Below, piece after piece: positions 39,539 through 49,469 of a stretch of DNA of 49,653 nt. Location: the NCBI RefSeq assembly GCF_014201515.1, contig NZ_JACHEQ010000018.1, positions 1-49,653 on the forward strand, written 5' to 3'. Every line of letters begins with the position of its first letter. The stretch's first letter is position 1. The DNA is from Anoxybacillus mongoliensis (GTDB taxonomy: Bacteria > Bacillota > Bacilli > Bacillales > Anoxybacillaceae). The position numbers were made by a program, and so were the translations under genes. The notes under the pieces were generated by a model that saw only the letters and a program-made list of their open reading frames with translations, was not told where the DNA came from and made no database searches.

Positions 39539-39554
39539 CTTATTGTATGCTTGT

Positions 39555-39590
39555 GAAAAAAGATGTAGAACGATCACGTTTCATCTTTTC
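39555..39590 (-). terminator. tatD terminator
   Basis: AAAAGATG / CATCTTTT outer stem with an inner AACG / CGTT stem, followed by a T-run, about 40 bp after the tatD stop. Confidence 0.78.
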
Positions 39591-39628
39591 TTTAGACAAG
39601 TCTTCCAATCAATCGACACGTTTCTCTA

Positions 39629-40396
39629 TCAAATAATGCCGAATAATCGCTTGGCGTTGTCGGACGTTTTTTGAGCAACTTCTTCAAAAGATAATCCTTT
39701 CAATTCGGCGATTGCTTCAGCAACATACTTTACATAGCTTGGTTCGTTCCGCTTTCCCCGAAATGGATGCGGCGTTAAATACGGACAGTCCGTTTCAATA
39801 AGTAACCGATCAAGCGGAATTTCTTTCGCCACTTCTTTCGGTTTTTTTGCATTTTTAAACGTAACAGGGCCGCCAAATGAAATATAAAAATTCATATCGA
39901 TGCATTGACGTGCTACTTCTATACTTCCACTAAAACAATGCATCACGCCTCCGACTTCTCCTGCATTCTCTTCTCGTAAAATATCAATGATATCAGCAGT
40001 TGCATCGCGATTATGTATAATAATCGGTAGCTTCACTTTTTTCGCTAAACGAATTTGTTTACGAAACACTTCTTTTTGTACTTCTTTCGGCGATTGATCC
40101 CAATAATAGTCCAATCCCATTTCACCGAGTGCAACAACTTTCGGATGTGCTGCCAAACGTTCAATCATACCGAGGTCTTCATCAGTCATATGAATCGCAT
40201 CAACAGGATGCCATCCGACAGCTGCATAAATAAACGAATATTGTTCAACTAACTCCATTGCGCGATCAATTGTTGGGCGATCAAAGCCGACAACGACAAT
40301 ATGTGACACACCTTCTGCACGTGCTCGTTCAATGACTTGTTCAACATCTTCGTTAAATTGTGTCGCATTTAAATGTGCATGTGTATCAAATAACAT
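39629..40396 (-). CDS. tatD: TatD family metal-dependent DNase (YabD)
   Basis: Predicted 3'-5' exonuclease or metal-dependent hydrolase. The 255-residue TIM barrel has the metal motif FDTHAHLNATQF at the start, ALGEMGLDYYWDQSPKEVQK with the metal-bridging Glu, PIIIHNRDA, GGVMHCFSGS and LLIETDCPYLTPHPFRGKRN. All expected ligands are present. ATG follows GAGGGG. It lies between metG and yabE with terminators on both sides. Confidence 0.96.
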   Translation of the reverse strand: MLFDTHAHLNATQFNEDVEQVIERARAEGVSHIVVVGFDRPTIDRAMELVEQYSFIYAAVGWHPVDAIHMTDEDLGMIERLAAHPKVVALGEMGLDYYWDQSPKEVQKEVFRKQIRLAKKVKLPIIIHNRDATADIIDILREENAGEVGGVMHCFSGSIEVARQCIDMNFYISFGGPVTFKNAKKPKEVAKEIPLDRLLIETDCPYLTPHPFRGKRNEPSYVKYVAEAIAELKGLSFEEVAQKTSDNAKRLFGII

Positions 40397-40484
40397 ATAA
40401 CCCCTCTTTTCTTCCGATGTTCAGTTTACCACACAAGACTGTTACATAAATCACAGCTATATAACAATTGCATTACAAAATAGA

Positions 40485-40513
40485 AACAAAAGAGGTGTCT
40501 TTGTAACACCTCT

Positions 40514-40515
<2 letters not shown>
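40485..40515 (-). terminator. metG terminator
   Basis: AAAGAGGTGT / ACACCTCTTT, 10-bp perfect stem with a 7-nt loop and TGTTTC after it; it overlaps the metG stop. Confidence 0.87.
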
Positions 40516-42565
<2,050 letters not shown>

Positions 42566-42572
42566 TCACCAA

Positions 42573-42602
42573 AATATACATAAAAATAGAGAGCGCTGTC
42601 AA
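42573..42602 (-). promoter_or_regulatory. metG promoter (sigma-A)
   Basis: Perfect -35 TTGACA (42597-42602), 18-bp spacer, -10 TATATT (42573-42578). It gives a leader of about 100 nt. Confidence 0.83.
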
Positions 42603-42635
42603 CTATTCCACATGAGATAATCGGCAAATAGTAGT

Positions 42636-42699
42636 TTTTGTCGAATTTTGTCGAAAATATATCGACATTTTTGTCGAATTTATGTTGAATTTTGTCGAA
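42636..42699 (+). promoter_or_regulatory. Phased array of Spo0A boxes in the metG-abrB gap
   Basis: Four exact TTTGTCGAA boxes start at 42637, 42647, 42670 and 42691. Degenerate copies at 42658 (6/9) and 42681 (7/9) fill the gaps, so six units repeat every 10-12 bp on one face of the helix. Further exact boxes are at 42798 and 42908. The 492-bp gap 42464-42955 also holds the metG promoter and leader, the abrB promoter and an inverted repeat. Confidence 0.85.
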
Positions 42700-42712
42700 T
42701 AATCCTTATAAT
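42685..42712 (+). promoter_or_regulatory. Candidate distal abrB promoter inside the Spo0A array
   Basis: TTGAAT (42685-42690), 16-bp spacer, perfect TATAAT (42707-42712). A perfect Spo0A box fills the spacer, which would suit repression. The transcript would have a leader of about 240 nt before abrB, or be a separate RNA. Confidence 0.45.
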
Positions 42713-42797
42713 AAGGTTTGTATCGTCTTGAAAAGTAGTTAAAAACTGTTATGCATCTATTGTCAAATCATTTGGTTTTTGTCATTTCAACTATAAT

Positions 42798-42806
42798 TTT
42801 GTCGAA
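42798..42806 (+). promoter_or_regulatory. Spo0A box mid-way upstream of abrB
   Basis: Exact TTTGTCGAA, immediately after a TATAAT hexamer (42792-42797) that lacks a convincing -35. A partial box TTTGTCATT lies at 42778 and ATTGTCAAA (8/9) at 42759. Confidence 0.6.
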
Positions 42807-42861
42807 TTTTATATGCAACGACATGTAAAACATACATTTTTTTTTATTGTTGCATATAAAA
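42807..42861. repeat. 13-bp perfect inverted repeat just upstream of the abrB -35
   Basis: TTTTATATGCAAC (42807-42819) and GTTGCATATAAAA (42849-42861) enclose 29 bp that include a T-run. The repeat ends 3 bp before the abrB -35. It could be an operator, or an RNA hairpin in a transcript from the distal promoter. Confidence 0.7.
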
Positions 42862-42864
42862 GGA

Positions 42865-42893
42865 TTGACGCTTAATGGAAAAGTTGTTATGAT
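42865..42893 (+). promoter_or_regulatory. abrB proximal promoter (sigma-A)
   Basis: -35 TTGACG (42865-42870), 17-bp spacer, -10 TATGAT (42888-42893), start site near 42900. Confidence 0.82.
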
Positions 42894-42907
42894 AAATCCA
42901 TAGAGAT

Positions 42908-42926
42908 TTTGTCGAATATTGACGAA
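42908..42926 (+). promoter_or_regulatory. Two Spo0A boxes downstream of the abrB start site
   Basis: Exact TTTGTCGAA at 42908-42916 and ATTGACGAA (core TGNCGAA intact) at 42918-42926, at about +8 and +18. Spo0A-P represses B. subtilis abrB from two boxes just downstream of its start, so this arrangement is conserved. Confidence 0.8.
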
Positions 42927-42955
42927 AAAAGATGAAAAAAGGAGAGGAGAACAGT

Positions 42956-43240
42956 ATGAAATCAACAGGTATTGTTCGTAAAGTCGACGAATTAGGTCGT
43001 GTAGTTATTCCAATTGAATTGCGCCGTACATTAGGAATCGCAGAAAAGGATGCGTTAGAAATTTATGTAGACGATGAGCGCATCATTTTGAAAAAATACA
43101 AGCCAAACATGACTTGCTTAGTAACTGGGGAAGTATCTGATGACAACTTTAAACTTGCAGATGGAAAAATCATTTTAAGCAAAGAAGGCGCAGAAGCATT
43201 ATTACAAGAAATCCAAAACCTTCTTCAACAATCAAAATAA
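42956..43240 (+). CDS. abrB: Transition-state regulator AbrB
   Basis: Global repressor of post-exponential genes during growth. The 94-residue protein has the swapped-hairpin DNA-binding domain (STGIVRKVDELGRVVIPIEL, RRTLGIAEKDALEIYVD) and a C-terminal tetramerisation domain. It is almost identical to B. subtilis AbrB, including the single Cys (NMTCLVTGEVSDD). ATG follows AAAGGAGAGGAG. It is the only plus-strand protein gene here, divergent from metG and convergent with rsmI. Spo0A boxes below the promoter indicate repression at sporulation onset. SpoVT, encoded in the same window, is a paralogue in its DNA-binding domain. Confidence 0.98.
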   Translation: MKSTGIVRKVDELGRVVIPIELRRTLGIAEKDALEIYVDDERIILKKYKPNMTCLVTGEVSDDNFKLADGKIILSKEGAEALLQEIQNLLQQSK

Positions 43241-43276
43241 AAAGTTTCTCTAGATTTTTCTAGAGAAACTTTTTTT
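43236..43276. terminator. Bidirectional terminator between abrB and rsmI
   Basis: A perfect 14-bp stem AAAGTTTCTCTAGA / TCTAGAGAAACTTT with a 4-nt loop has T-runs on both strands, serving both convergent genes. Confidence 0.95.
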
Positions 43277-44141
43277 ACTTATGGTATGCTTCATATACAT
43301 CCCGTTTTGGCAATTGTCGATCTTTCGCTACTTGTTTAATTGCTTCTTTTGAAGTGTACTGCTTCGCCTCCATGTAATAGTTGACATGTTCAACAATCGT
43401 TAAATTATCCCACCATACTGATTCTTCATCTGGCATATGATTCCCTTCCACAAGAAGGCAAAACTCTCCTCGCACTTCATGATGCTCTGCCCAATGTATC
43501 ACTTCTTCAATCGTTCCGCGAATAAATTGTTCGAATTTTTTTGTTAATTCACGCGCTATAGCCATTTTTCGATTCCCGAATATATGGTGCATGATCGTTA
43601 ACGTTTCATGGAGACGATGCGGTGCCTCATAAAAAATAAGCGTATCTTTTATATGTTTTAATTGTTCAAGTTCTTTCTTCTTTTCTTTTTTATGACGGGA
43701 TAAAAATCCGTAAAAATAAAAATGAGTTGTCGGTAGTCCAGAAGCCGTTAGCGCTGTGATGGCTGCATTCGCACCGGGAAGAGGCACAACTTTACATTGG
43801 GCTTGTAACGCTTCAACAACAAGTTCGTGACCTGGATCAGAAATGGTTGGCGTCCCTGCATCACTAACTAAGGCAACGTGTTTGCCTTGCAAAAGAGAGG
43901 CAATAATATGCTCCCCTCTCGCTTGTTTATTATGTTCATGGTAACTCACAAGCGGCGTATGAATGTCGAAATGATTCAGCAGTTTTTTCGTTTGCCGTGT
44001 ATCTTCAGCCGCAATGAAATCGACCGTTCGTAACGTTTCAATCGCACGTAACGTCATGTCCTCTAAATTGCCAATCGGCGTCGGGACAATATATAAAATC
44101 CCTTTTTCATCTTCCTCAATAAAACTTTTTTGTTCGTTCAT
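43275..44141 (-). CDS. rsmI: 16S rRNA (cytidine-2'-O)-methyltransferase RsmI
   Basis: Methylates the 2'-OH of C1402 in 16S rRNA. The 288-residue tetrapyrrole-methylase-fold protein has ILYIVPTPIGNLEDMTLRAI, FIAAEDTRQTKKLL, LVSDAGTPTISDPGHELV and PLPGANAAITALTASGLPT, all diagnostic of RsmI. It lies 6 nt after trmN6; the ribosome site GGGGAATGAG is inside the trmN6 end. B. subtilis has yazA (GIY-YIG nuclease) between the two; it is absent here. Confidence 0.97.
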   Translation of the reverse strand: MNEQKSFIEEDEKGILYIVPTPIGNLEDMTLRAIETLRTVDFIAAEDTRQTKKLLNHFDIHTPLVSYHEHNKQARGEHIIASLLQGKHVALVSDAGTPTISDPGHELVVEALQAQCKVVPLPGANAAITALTASGLPTTHFYFYGFLSRHKKEKKKELEQLKHIKDTLIFYEAPHRLHETLTIMHHIFGNRKMAIARELTKKFEQFIRGTIEEVIHWAEHHEVRGEFCLLVEGNHMPDEESVWWDNLTIVEHVNYYMEAKQYTSKEAIKQVAKDRQLPKRDVYEAYHK

Positions 44142-44147
44142 ATCATC

Positions 44148-44882
44148 TCATTCCCCATATAAAATATGTTTTAACTCGCTCGTATACTCGCCATTTTGTG
44201 CATATACGACGAGAGGTGGTAATATTTTCAATCCTCTATTCCCATCTTTCGTTCCTTCAATTAAAATGGTATTCGCTTCTTTCCCTTCCTTTGGATAAAC
44301 AAAACGTAAGCGCTTCGGCTCTAAACGGTATTGTCTCATTAATGTCACGATATCTAATAACCGCTCCGGCCGATGGACAAAAGCAGCTTTTCCACCTTGT
44401 TTGAGCAGTTGGCTGCTGACGCGGATAACATCCTCTAGCGTGCAATAAATTTCATGACGTGCAATAGCAAAATGTTCATTTTTATTGATTTCTTCCTCAT
44501 TTGGCGTTGGAAAATAAGGAGGGTTACACGTCACGACGTCAAATTTGCTATGTCCGAGATAAGCTGGCATATGTTTAATATCTCCATGAATGATTTCAAT
44601 TTGCTCTTCTAATTCGTTGTATTGTACACTTCGTTTCGCCATGTCATAAATCTTTTCTTGAATTTCCACTCCAATAATTTTTCCTTTTGTTCGTTTACTT
44701 AATAGCAACGGGATGACGCCATTCCCTGTGCATAAATCGACTAAATTACCTTTTTGAATCGGGACATATACAAAATTCGCTAACAACACCGCATCAAGTG
44801 AAAACGCAAATACAGATGGGCTTTGAATAATTTTCATATCTTCTGCTAACAAATAGTCAAGCCGTTCACCTTCACGTAACAT
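44148..44882 (-). CDS. trmN6: tRNA1(Val) (adenine-N6)-methyltransferase family protein (YabB)
   Basis: Class I SAM methyltransferase. The 244-residue protein has motif [21 protein letters not shown] and the N6-adenine catalytic motif CNPPYFP. The E. coli homologue modifies A37 of tRNA1-Val; the exact Bacillus substrate is inferred. ATG follows AAAGAGGG. It sits after the yabA terminator, so it may depend on read-through or a promoter I could not assign. Confidence 0.92.
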   Translation of the reverse strand: MLREGERLDYLLAEDMKIIQSPSVFAFSLDAVLLANFVYVPIQKGNLVDLCTGNGVIPLLLSKRTKGKIIGVEIQEKIYDMAKRSVQYNELEEQIEIIHGDIKHMPAYLGHSKFDVVTCNPPYFPTPNEEEINKNEHFAIARHEIYCTLEDVIRVSSQLLKQGGKAAFVHRPERLLDIVTLMRQYRLEPKRLRFVYPKEGKEANTILIEGTKDGNRGLKILPPLVVYAQNGEYTSELKHILYGE

Positions 44883-44904
44883 GTTTTATCCCTCTTTCTG
44901 CAAC

Positions 44905-44943
44905 AAAATAGCCTTCCAGACCATTCGTCAGAAAGGCTATTTT
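44905..44943 (-). terminator. yabA terminator
   Basis: AAAATAGCCTT / AAGGCTATTTT, 11-bp stem with a 17-nt loop; the T-run is in the right arm. It overlaps the yabA stop. Confidence 0.8.
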
Positions 44944-45284
44944 TTATTTAAAAATGACAAACAAAACAAACAATCTCCATCGGTCCGCAAACTGCCGTAA
45001 TGTACATTACAAATGTGAAACCCTTCTTGATACAGACGAGCTAGGTTGTCGTATCCTTCACCGATATCAACTAATTTTGCTTTCGCTTGTTTTTTGCCTT
45101 GTTCAACTTTTTGCTCCGACAATTGTTCGAGCCGTCTACGCAAATGGTCATTCTCAACTTGGAGGTGATGATTTTCTTCGATTAGCTCTCCAAGATAACT
45201 TTTCAGCTCCCCTAGCTGTTTATACAAATGAGCAATTTGTTCCTCGATACTTGTTACAGATTGAAAAATCTCTTTTTTATTCAC
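44937..45284 (-). CDS. yabA: Replication initiation control protein YabA
   Basis: Binds DnaA and DnaN and prevents over-initiation. The 115-residue protein has an N-terminal coiled coil (about 1-60, tetramer forming) and a C-terminal zinc domain ([10 protein letters not shown], then [14 protein letters not shown]; one Cys-His and one CxxC). The conserved [20 protein letters not shown] links the parts. The start is GTG 45284, 5 nt after GGTGGAT. It is 15 nt after ricT. Confidence 0.96.
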   Translation of the reverse strand: MNKKEIFQSVTSIEEQIAHLYKQLGELKSYLGELIEENHHLQVENDHLRRRLEQLSEQKVEQGKKQAKAKLVDIGEGYDNLARLYQEGFHICNVHYGSLRTDGDCLFCLSFLNKK

Positions 45285-45299
45285 GCGCCATCCACCCCA

Positions 45300-46127
45300 T
45301 CACTCTGTGGCTTGAGTAGGAAGAACTTTTTCTTTTATCAATTCGTCAATTGTATACTCGACCACCCGTTCTTTTTCAACTAACTCAACTTGTAGCACTC
45401 GTTCTAAAATGTTTAATCCAACAACTTTTCCTAATCCAAGGGGAGTCTCAATCATTTCCCCTAAATCAGGTAACTGTTCTTTCGCAGTCTCATATTCGTC
45501 GTTCTCATATTTTAAACAACACATTAATCGACCACACAATCCCGATATTTTTGTCGGATTTAACGATAAATTTTGATCTTTGGCCATTTTTATAGAAACA
45601 GGATCGAAATCGCCTAGAAACGTCGAACAACAAAGCATACGCCCACACGGACCGATACCACCTAACATTTTCGCTTCATCGCGAACACCGATTTGTCTTA
45701 ACTCAATTCTTGTACGAAAAATAGCAGCCAAATCTTTGACAAGCTCACGAAAATCAACTCGTCCATCAGCAGTAAAATAAAAAATGATTTTATTGCGATC
45801 AAATGTATACTCAACATCGACAAGCTTCATCTCTAATCCGTGTTCTTCTACTTTTTTCAAGCAAATGTCGTACGCTTCTTCTGCTGCCTTTTTATTTTCT
45901 TCTACAACAAGCTTGTCCTTTTGATCGGCCAAGCGAATTACTTTTTTTAACGGTAAAACAATATCTTTTTCATCGACTTGTTTTTTAGCTACAACAACTT
46001 TTCCGAATTCAATACCACGAACCGTCTCAACAATAACATAATCACCATTTGAAATTGGTAAATCTCCCGGATCAAAATAATAAATCTTTCCTGCTTTTTT
46101 AAAACGAACGCCTACAACTTCATACAA
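45300..46127 (-). CDS. ricT: RicT (YaaT, PSP1 domain), Y-complex subunit
   Basis: Part of the RicAFT complex that carries Fe-S clusters, aids RNase Y mRNA processing, and affects the sporulation phosphorelay. The 275-residue PSP1-domain protein has the conserved cysteines in GPCGRMLCCSTFLGDF and SGLCGRLMCCLKYENDEYE, candidate cluster ligands. The start is TTG 46127, 8 nt after GGAGGG; it overlaps the holB stop by 8 nt. Confidence 0.96.
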   Translation of the reverse strand: MYEVVGVRFKKAGKIYYFDPGDLPISNGDYVIVETVRGIEFGKVVVAKKQVDEKDIVLPLKKVIRLADQKDKLVVEENKKAAEEAYDICLKKVEEHGLEMKLVDVEYTFDRNKIIFYFTADGRVDFRELVKDLAAIFRTRIELRQIGVRDEAKMLGGIGPCGRMLCCSTFLGDFDPVSIKMAKDQNLSLNPTKISGLCGRLMCCLKYENDEYETAKEQLPDLGEMIETPLGLGKVVGLNILERVLQVELVEKERVVEYTIDELIKEKVLPTQATE

Positions 46128-47118
46128 ACGCAGATCCCTCCCGCAACTGCAATACTAACTGTTCCATTAAAAGCTGCGGATTCATATTCGTATGCAACCG
46201 CGCTTTTGCTTGTAAAATCACTCTCATATGTTGAGCAATTTGCTTTTCAGAATAAAGAAAACGCGACCGCTGAAATTCATTCATGCAATCATCATATGCA
46301 ATTTTTTGTTCTTCCCCAAGTAATACATATAATAAGTCTTTATATAAATATAATAATAAGTCTAACCCGATATTCATTTGTTCTTTATTCGTAAAATGAG
46401 TGAGCCAATGTTGCTGAATGACAAGCAACGCTTGTACATATTGCTTGTTTAATGCTTCATATAATTGTATCACTATTTTTCGTGCTTGTGCAAACCAATC
46501 ATCTTGACTTAGCTGAAATGCTTCTTGCACATTATTTGTTACTCTAGCAGCTAATATCGCTAACTCTCGTGGTACACCTTGTTTTTGTAAATGAGCGTAT
46601 ATTTGTTCTGTTGGTAATTTGTGAAAAGAAATCACTTGACAACGTGAGACAATCGTTGGGAGTATGCGATGTAATTGCTCTGTTAATAAAATCGCCACCG
46701 TTTTTGTTGACGGTTCCTCTAAAAATTTTAACAAACTATTCGCAGCTTGAACGGTCATTTGATCAGCATGTTCAATGATATATAGCTTGCGATTCGATTC
46801 AACAGCCGTTTTTGTAAACTCCTCTTGCAGCTGCTCAATTTGTTGTTTTTTAATTGAATTTCCATCTGGCACAACGAGATGAACGTCTGGATGATTACCA
46901 GATTGAATCCGCCGACAATTCACACATGTTTCGCAAGGTTCCTCATGTACATTTGTTAAACAAAACAAACGCTTAGCAAATAAAAGAGCCGCTTCCTTTT
47001 TCCCTGTCCCTTTTTGTCCTTCAAATAAGTATGCATGAGCCACTCTGCCTTTTCTTATACTGTTGACGATCATTTTCGCTACATGTGGTTGACTTGTTTC
47101 GAGCATTTTCCATGACAT
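46120..47118 (-). CDS. holB: DNA polymerase III delta' subunit
   Basis: Clamp-loader stator subunit. The 332-residue AAA+ protein has P-loop-like FEGQKGTGKKEAALLFAKRL, a zinc module with cysteines in LFCLTNVHEEPCETCVNCRR, KLYIIEHADQMTVQAANSLL, KFLEEP and sensor 1/SRC motif TIVSRCQ. ATG follows GAGAGGATCGAC. It lies 10 nt after tmk; B. subtilis has darA (yaaQ) and yaaR in that place. Confidence 0.97.
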   Translation of the reverse strand: MSWKMLETSQPHVAKMIVNSIRKGRVAHAYLFEGQKGTGKKEAALLFAKRLFCLTNVHEEPCETCVNCRRIQSGNHPDVHLVVPDGNSIKKQQIEQLQEEFTKTAVESNRKLYIIEHADQMTVQAANSLLKFLEEPSTKTVAILLTEQLHRILPTIVSRCQVISFHKLPTEQIYAHLQKQGVPRELAILAARVTNNVQEAFQLSQDDWFAQARKIVIQLYEALNKQYVQALLVIQQHWLTHFTNKEQMNIGLDLLLYLYKDLLYVLLGEEQKIAYDDCMNEFQRSRFLYSEKQIAQHMRVILQAKARLHTNMNPQLLMEQLVLQLREGSAFV

Positions 47119-47128
47119 GTCGATCCTC

Positions 47129-47758
47129 TCACTTTCTTAACAAAGGCTCTATAAGCGCCCACACGTCTTCAAACACTTTTGTTACAGACTGCGTAGCGTC
47201 TACTTTTTTTATACGATTTGGAAAACGATCTAATAACATCATATATCCGTCACGTACTCGTTCATGAAACGCTAGCTCCTCTAAATCAAGTCGATTGACT
47301 TCTCGCAATCCATTTTCGTGAATGCGCGCTAATCCAAGAGCCGGATCAATATCGAAATAAATCGTTAATGTAGGCATCCAATTCTCAACGGCGAACGCAT
47401 TAATAGCTAATATCTCATCTATCCCTAAACTGCGCGCTACACCTTGATAAGCTAGAGAACTGTCAATAAAGCGATCACAAAGAACGATCTTTCCTTCTTT
47501 CAACGCAGGAATTACTTTTTCAACTAAGTGTTGTCGCCTCGCTGCAGCATAAAGCAAAGCTTCTGTTCGCGCATCCATTCGTTCATTATGAGGATGTAAA
47601 ATGATCGCACGAATTTGCTCAGCAATATCGATTCCTCCTGGCTCACGTGTCGCCACAACATCAACATGTTGTTCGGTTAAATAATCCTTTAACATGCGGA
47701 CGATTGTTGTTTTCCCTGCTCCCTCGGGACCTTCAAATGAAAAAAATAAATAGTTCAT
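47129..47758 (-). CDS. tmk: Thymidylate kinase
   Basis: Converts dTMP to dTDP. The 209-residue P-loop kinase has [20 protein letters not shown], the DR motif in [20 protein letters not shown], and a LID region with [19 protein letters not shown] follows CAGGAGG. It is 1 nt after the yaaO stop (TGA-T-ATG), so coupled to it. Confidence 0.98.
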   Translation of the reverse strand: MNYLFFSFEGPEGAGKTTIVRMLKDYLTEQHVDVVATREPGGIDIAEQIRAIILHPHNERMDARTEALLYAAARRQHLVEKVIPALKEGKIVLCDRFIDSSLAYQGVARSLGIDEILAINAFAVENWMPTLTIYFDIDPALGLARIHENGLREVNRLDLEELAFHERVRDGYMMLLDRFPNRIKKVDATQSVTKVFEDVWALIEPLLRK

Positions 47759-47759
47759 A

Positions 47760-49184
47760 TCATACCTCCTGAAACACTTCGATGTAATCTCCGTCTATAT
47801 CTGTTTGAAAATAGGCATTGTTTTTCTTCAAATGTTGAATGATCTCAATATGCTGCTGTGTTACAATTTCCCCGATAAGTAAAATAGGAATCCCAGGTGG
47901 ATAAGGGACGACCATTTGAGCGCAAACACACCCGATTGCATCGCGAAGCAAAATTTTTTTTGTTTGGCGACCTTTCGTCCATTCGTAACTTACTGCTTGA
48001 CAATGCTTTGGTAACTGGAATTGCACTCGTTCGTTTTTTAGTTCACTACGAATGGATTGCAGCACACGCTTTATACGGTTTGCGACGTCTGGTAGTTGTT
48101 TCATTTTCGCAAGCGGGTAGACAAGTAATACGTTATACGGATCAGCCATTTCTGTAAATATTCCGTTTTTTTCTAGTAACTGTTGTAACTCATATCCTGA
48201 ATATGCGCTACGTGTTTGTAACGTAATCTTTAATAAGTCTGTTCGGATAAGCGGATGTCGTGATTCCACAACATGAATTGCTTCAATTGTCTGCAATTCT
48301 TGTTTAAATAATTGAATTTGAGCGATTATTTCATCAATCGTTTCACGCGTTTGTCGCGCTACATAAGCCCGTGCCAAATCGAGCGAAGCCATAATTGGAT
48401 AAGACGGGCTACTCGTTTGGAAAACTTGCAAAAAGTATCTCAACATACGTTCATCAATAAGATCGCTATTAAAGTGCAAAAAAGATCCCATTGTCATTGC
48501 TGGGAGTGTTTTATGGGCCGATTGTACAACAATGTCGGCTCCACACTCAACAGATGATTTGGGAAAAGGTTCTCCGAGCACAAAATGAGCACCATGTGCC
48601 TCATCAACTAAAACTGGCACTCGATAAGAATGTGCCAATTGAACGATTGTTGTTAAATCAATCGCCATACCGTAATAGTTTGGATTTGTTAAAATGAGTG
48701 CAGCAGCATCAGGATGCTCGCGCAACGTATTACAAATTGTTTCAAAAGACACAAAAGACATCACTTGAACATCTTCATCAAATTCTGGGGAAATAAAAAT
48801 GGGTGTTGCCCCAACAAGATGTAGCGCATGCAAAATGGATTTATGACAATTGCGTTGTACGATGACTTTTTTATTTTTTTCACACACAACTGCAATCATA
48901 GCTAAATTCCCAGCCGTAGAACCGTTAACTAAAAAATATGTACGTTTTACCCCATACAAATTTGCCGCTAACTGTTGTGCTTGTTCAATTGCTCCTGTTG
49001 GATGATGTAAATCATCTAAATGTGACAGTTCAGTTACATCTAAATGCAACAATGGCGCAAAAGAAAGAAGAGCTTCTTCATAAAACACTGCTCCATATTT
49101 ATGCCCTGGTACATGAAATGAAATCGGTTGTTTTGAAGCATGTTCACATAAAAGCGTATATAAAGGGGTGTTTGTTTGATCCAT
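47760..49184 (-). CDS. yaaO: Orn/Lys/Arg decarboxylase family protein (YaaO)
   Basis: PLP fold type I decarboxylase. The 474-residue protein has [54 protein letters not shown] and the PLP lysine in [20 protein letters not shown]. The substrate (lysine, arginine or ornithine) cannot be settled from sequence; the close SpeA relative in B. subtilis decarboxylates arginine. ATG 49184 was chosen; the GTG 18 nt upstream lies in the GAGGAAG ribosome site. B. subtilis has xpaC-yaaN between csfB and yaaO; these are absent. Confidence 0.93.
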   Translation of the reverse strand: MDQTNTPLYTLLCEHASKQPISFHVPGHKYGAVFYEEALLSFAPLLHLDVTELSHLDDLHHPTGAIEQAQQLAANLYGVKRTYFLVNGSTAGNLAMIAVVCEKNKKVIVQRNCHKSILHALHLVGATPIFISPEFDEDVQVMSFVSFETICNTLREHPDAAALILTNPNYYGMAIDLTTIVQLAHSYRVPVLVDEAHGAHFVLGEPFPKSSVECGADIVVQSAHKTLPAMTMGSFLHFNSDLIDERMLRYFLQVFQTSSPSYPIMASLDLARAYVARQTRETIDEIIAQIQLFKQELQTIEAIHVVESRHPLIRTDLLKITLQTRSAYSGYELQQLLEKNGIFTEMADPYNVLLVYPLAKMKQLPDVANRIKRVLQSIRSELKNERVQFQLPKHCQAVSYEWTKGRQTKKILLRDAIGCVCAQMVVPYPPGIPILLIGEIVTQQHIEIIQHLKKNNAYFQTDIDGDYIEVFQEV

Positions 49185-49233
49185 CTTTATTCGCTTCCTC
49201 ACTCATGTTGTTTTATACATTTATATTAAAATA

Positions 49234-49261
49234 AAACAGGCCCTAATCATAGTAGGGGCCT
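49234..49261 (-). terminator. csfB terminator
   Basis: AGGCCCCTA / TAGGGCCT hairpin (one bulge), followed by GTTTTATTTT, 5 bp after csfB. Confidence 0.85.
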
Positions 49262-49265
49262 TGAG

Positions 49266-49448
49266 TTATGAATATATTTTATTCTCTCCTATTTTTTTCA
49301 ACCGATCAACGTAAAATTTATATTTCTCATCATTCGTTTCAGTTTGAATGAGATCGTTATGACAATCCATACATATGAAATGATGAAAAACATAAATTCC
49401 GTTTTTATTTTGCTCGTTACATATAATACAAGTTTCGCTATAAGACAT
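49266..49448 (-). CDS. csfB: Anti-sigma-G factor Gin (CsfB)
   Basis: Small zinc protein that holds sigma-G inactive until engulfment is complete and also acts on sigma-E. The 60-residue product has two CxxC pairs (ETCIICNEQ and FICMDCHND) and ends with the conserved FYVDRLKKIG. ATG 49448 follows GGAGGTGGA. The open frame upstream includes the promoter -10, so it cannot be translated from that transcript. Distinctive position right after an rRNA operon, as in B. subtilis. Confidence 0.95.
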   Translation of the reverse strand: MSYSETCIICNEQNKNGIYVFHHFICMDCHNDLIQTETNDEKYKFYVDRLKKIGENKIYS

Positions 49449-49469
49449 CCGTTCTCCACCTCCCGCTAA

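Noticed and set aside
42768-42797. Third abrB promoter using TATAAT at 42792
   Set aside because: The -10 is perfect, but nothing resembling a -35 lies 16-18 bp upstream and there is no TGn extension.
42636-42916. Short repeats upstream of abrB as a CRISPR-like array
   Set aside because: The unit is only 9-10 bp, spacing is 10-12 bp or irregular, and the sequence equals the Spo0A box, so these are transcription factor sites.
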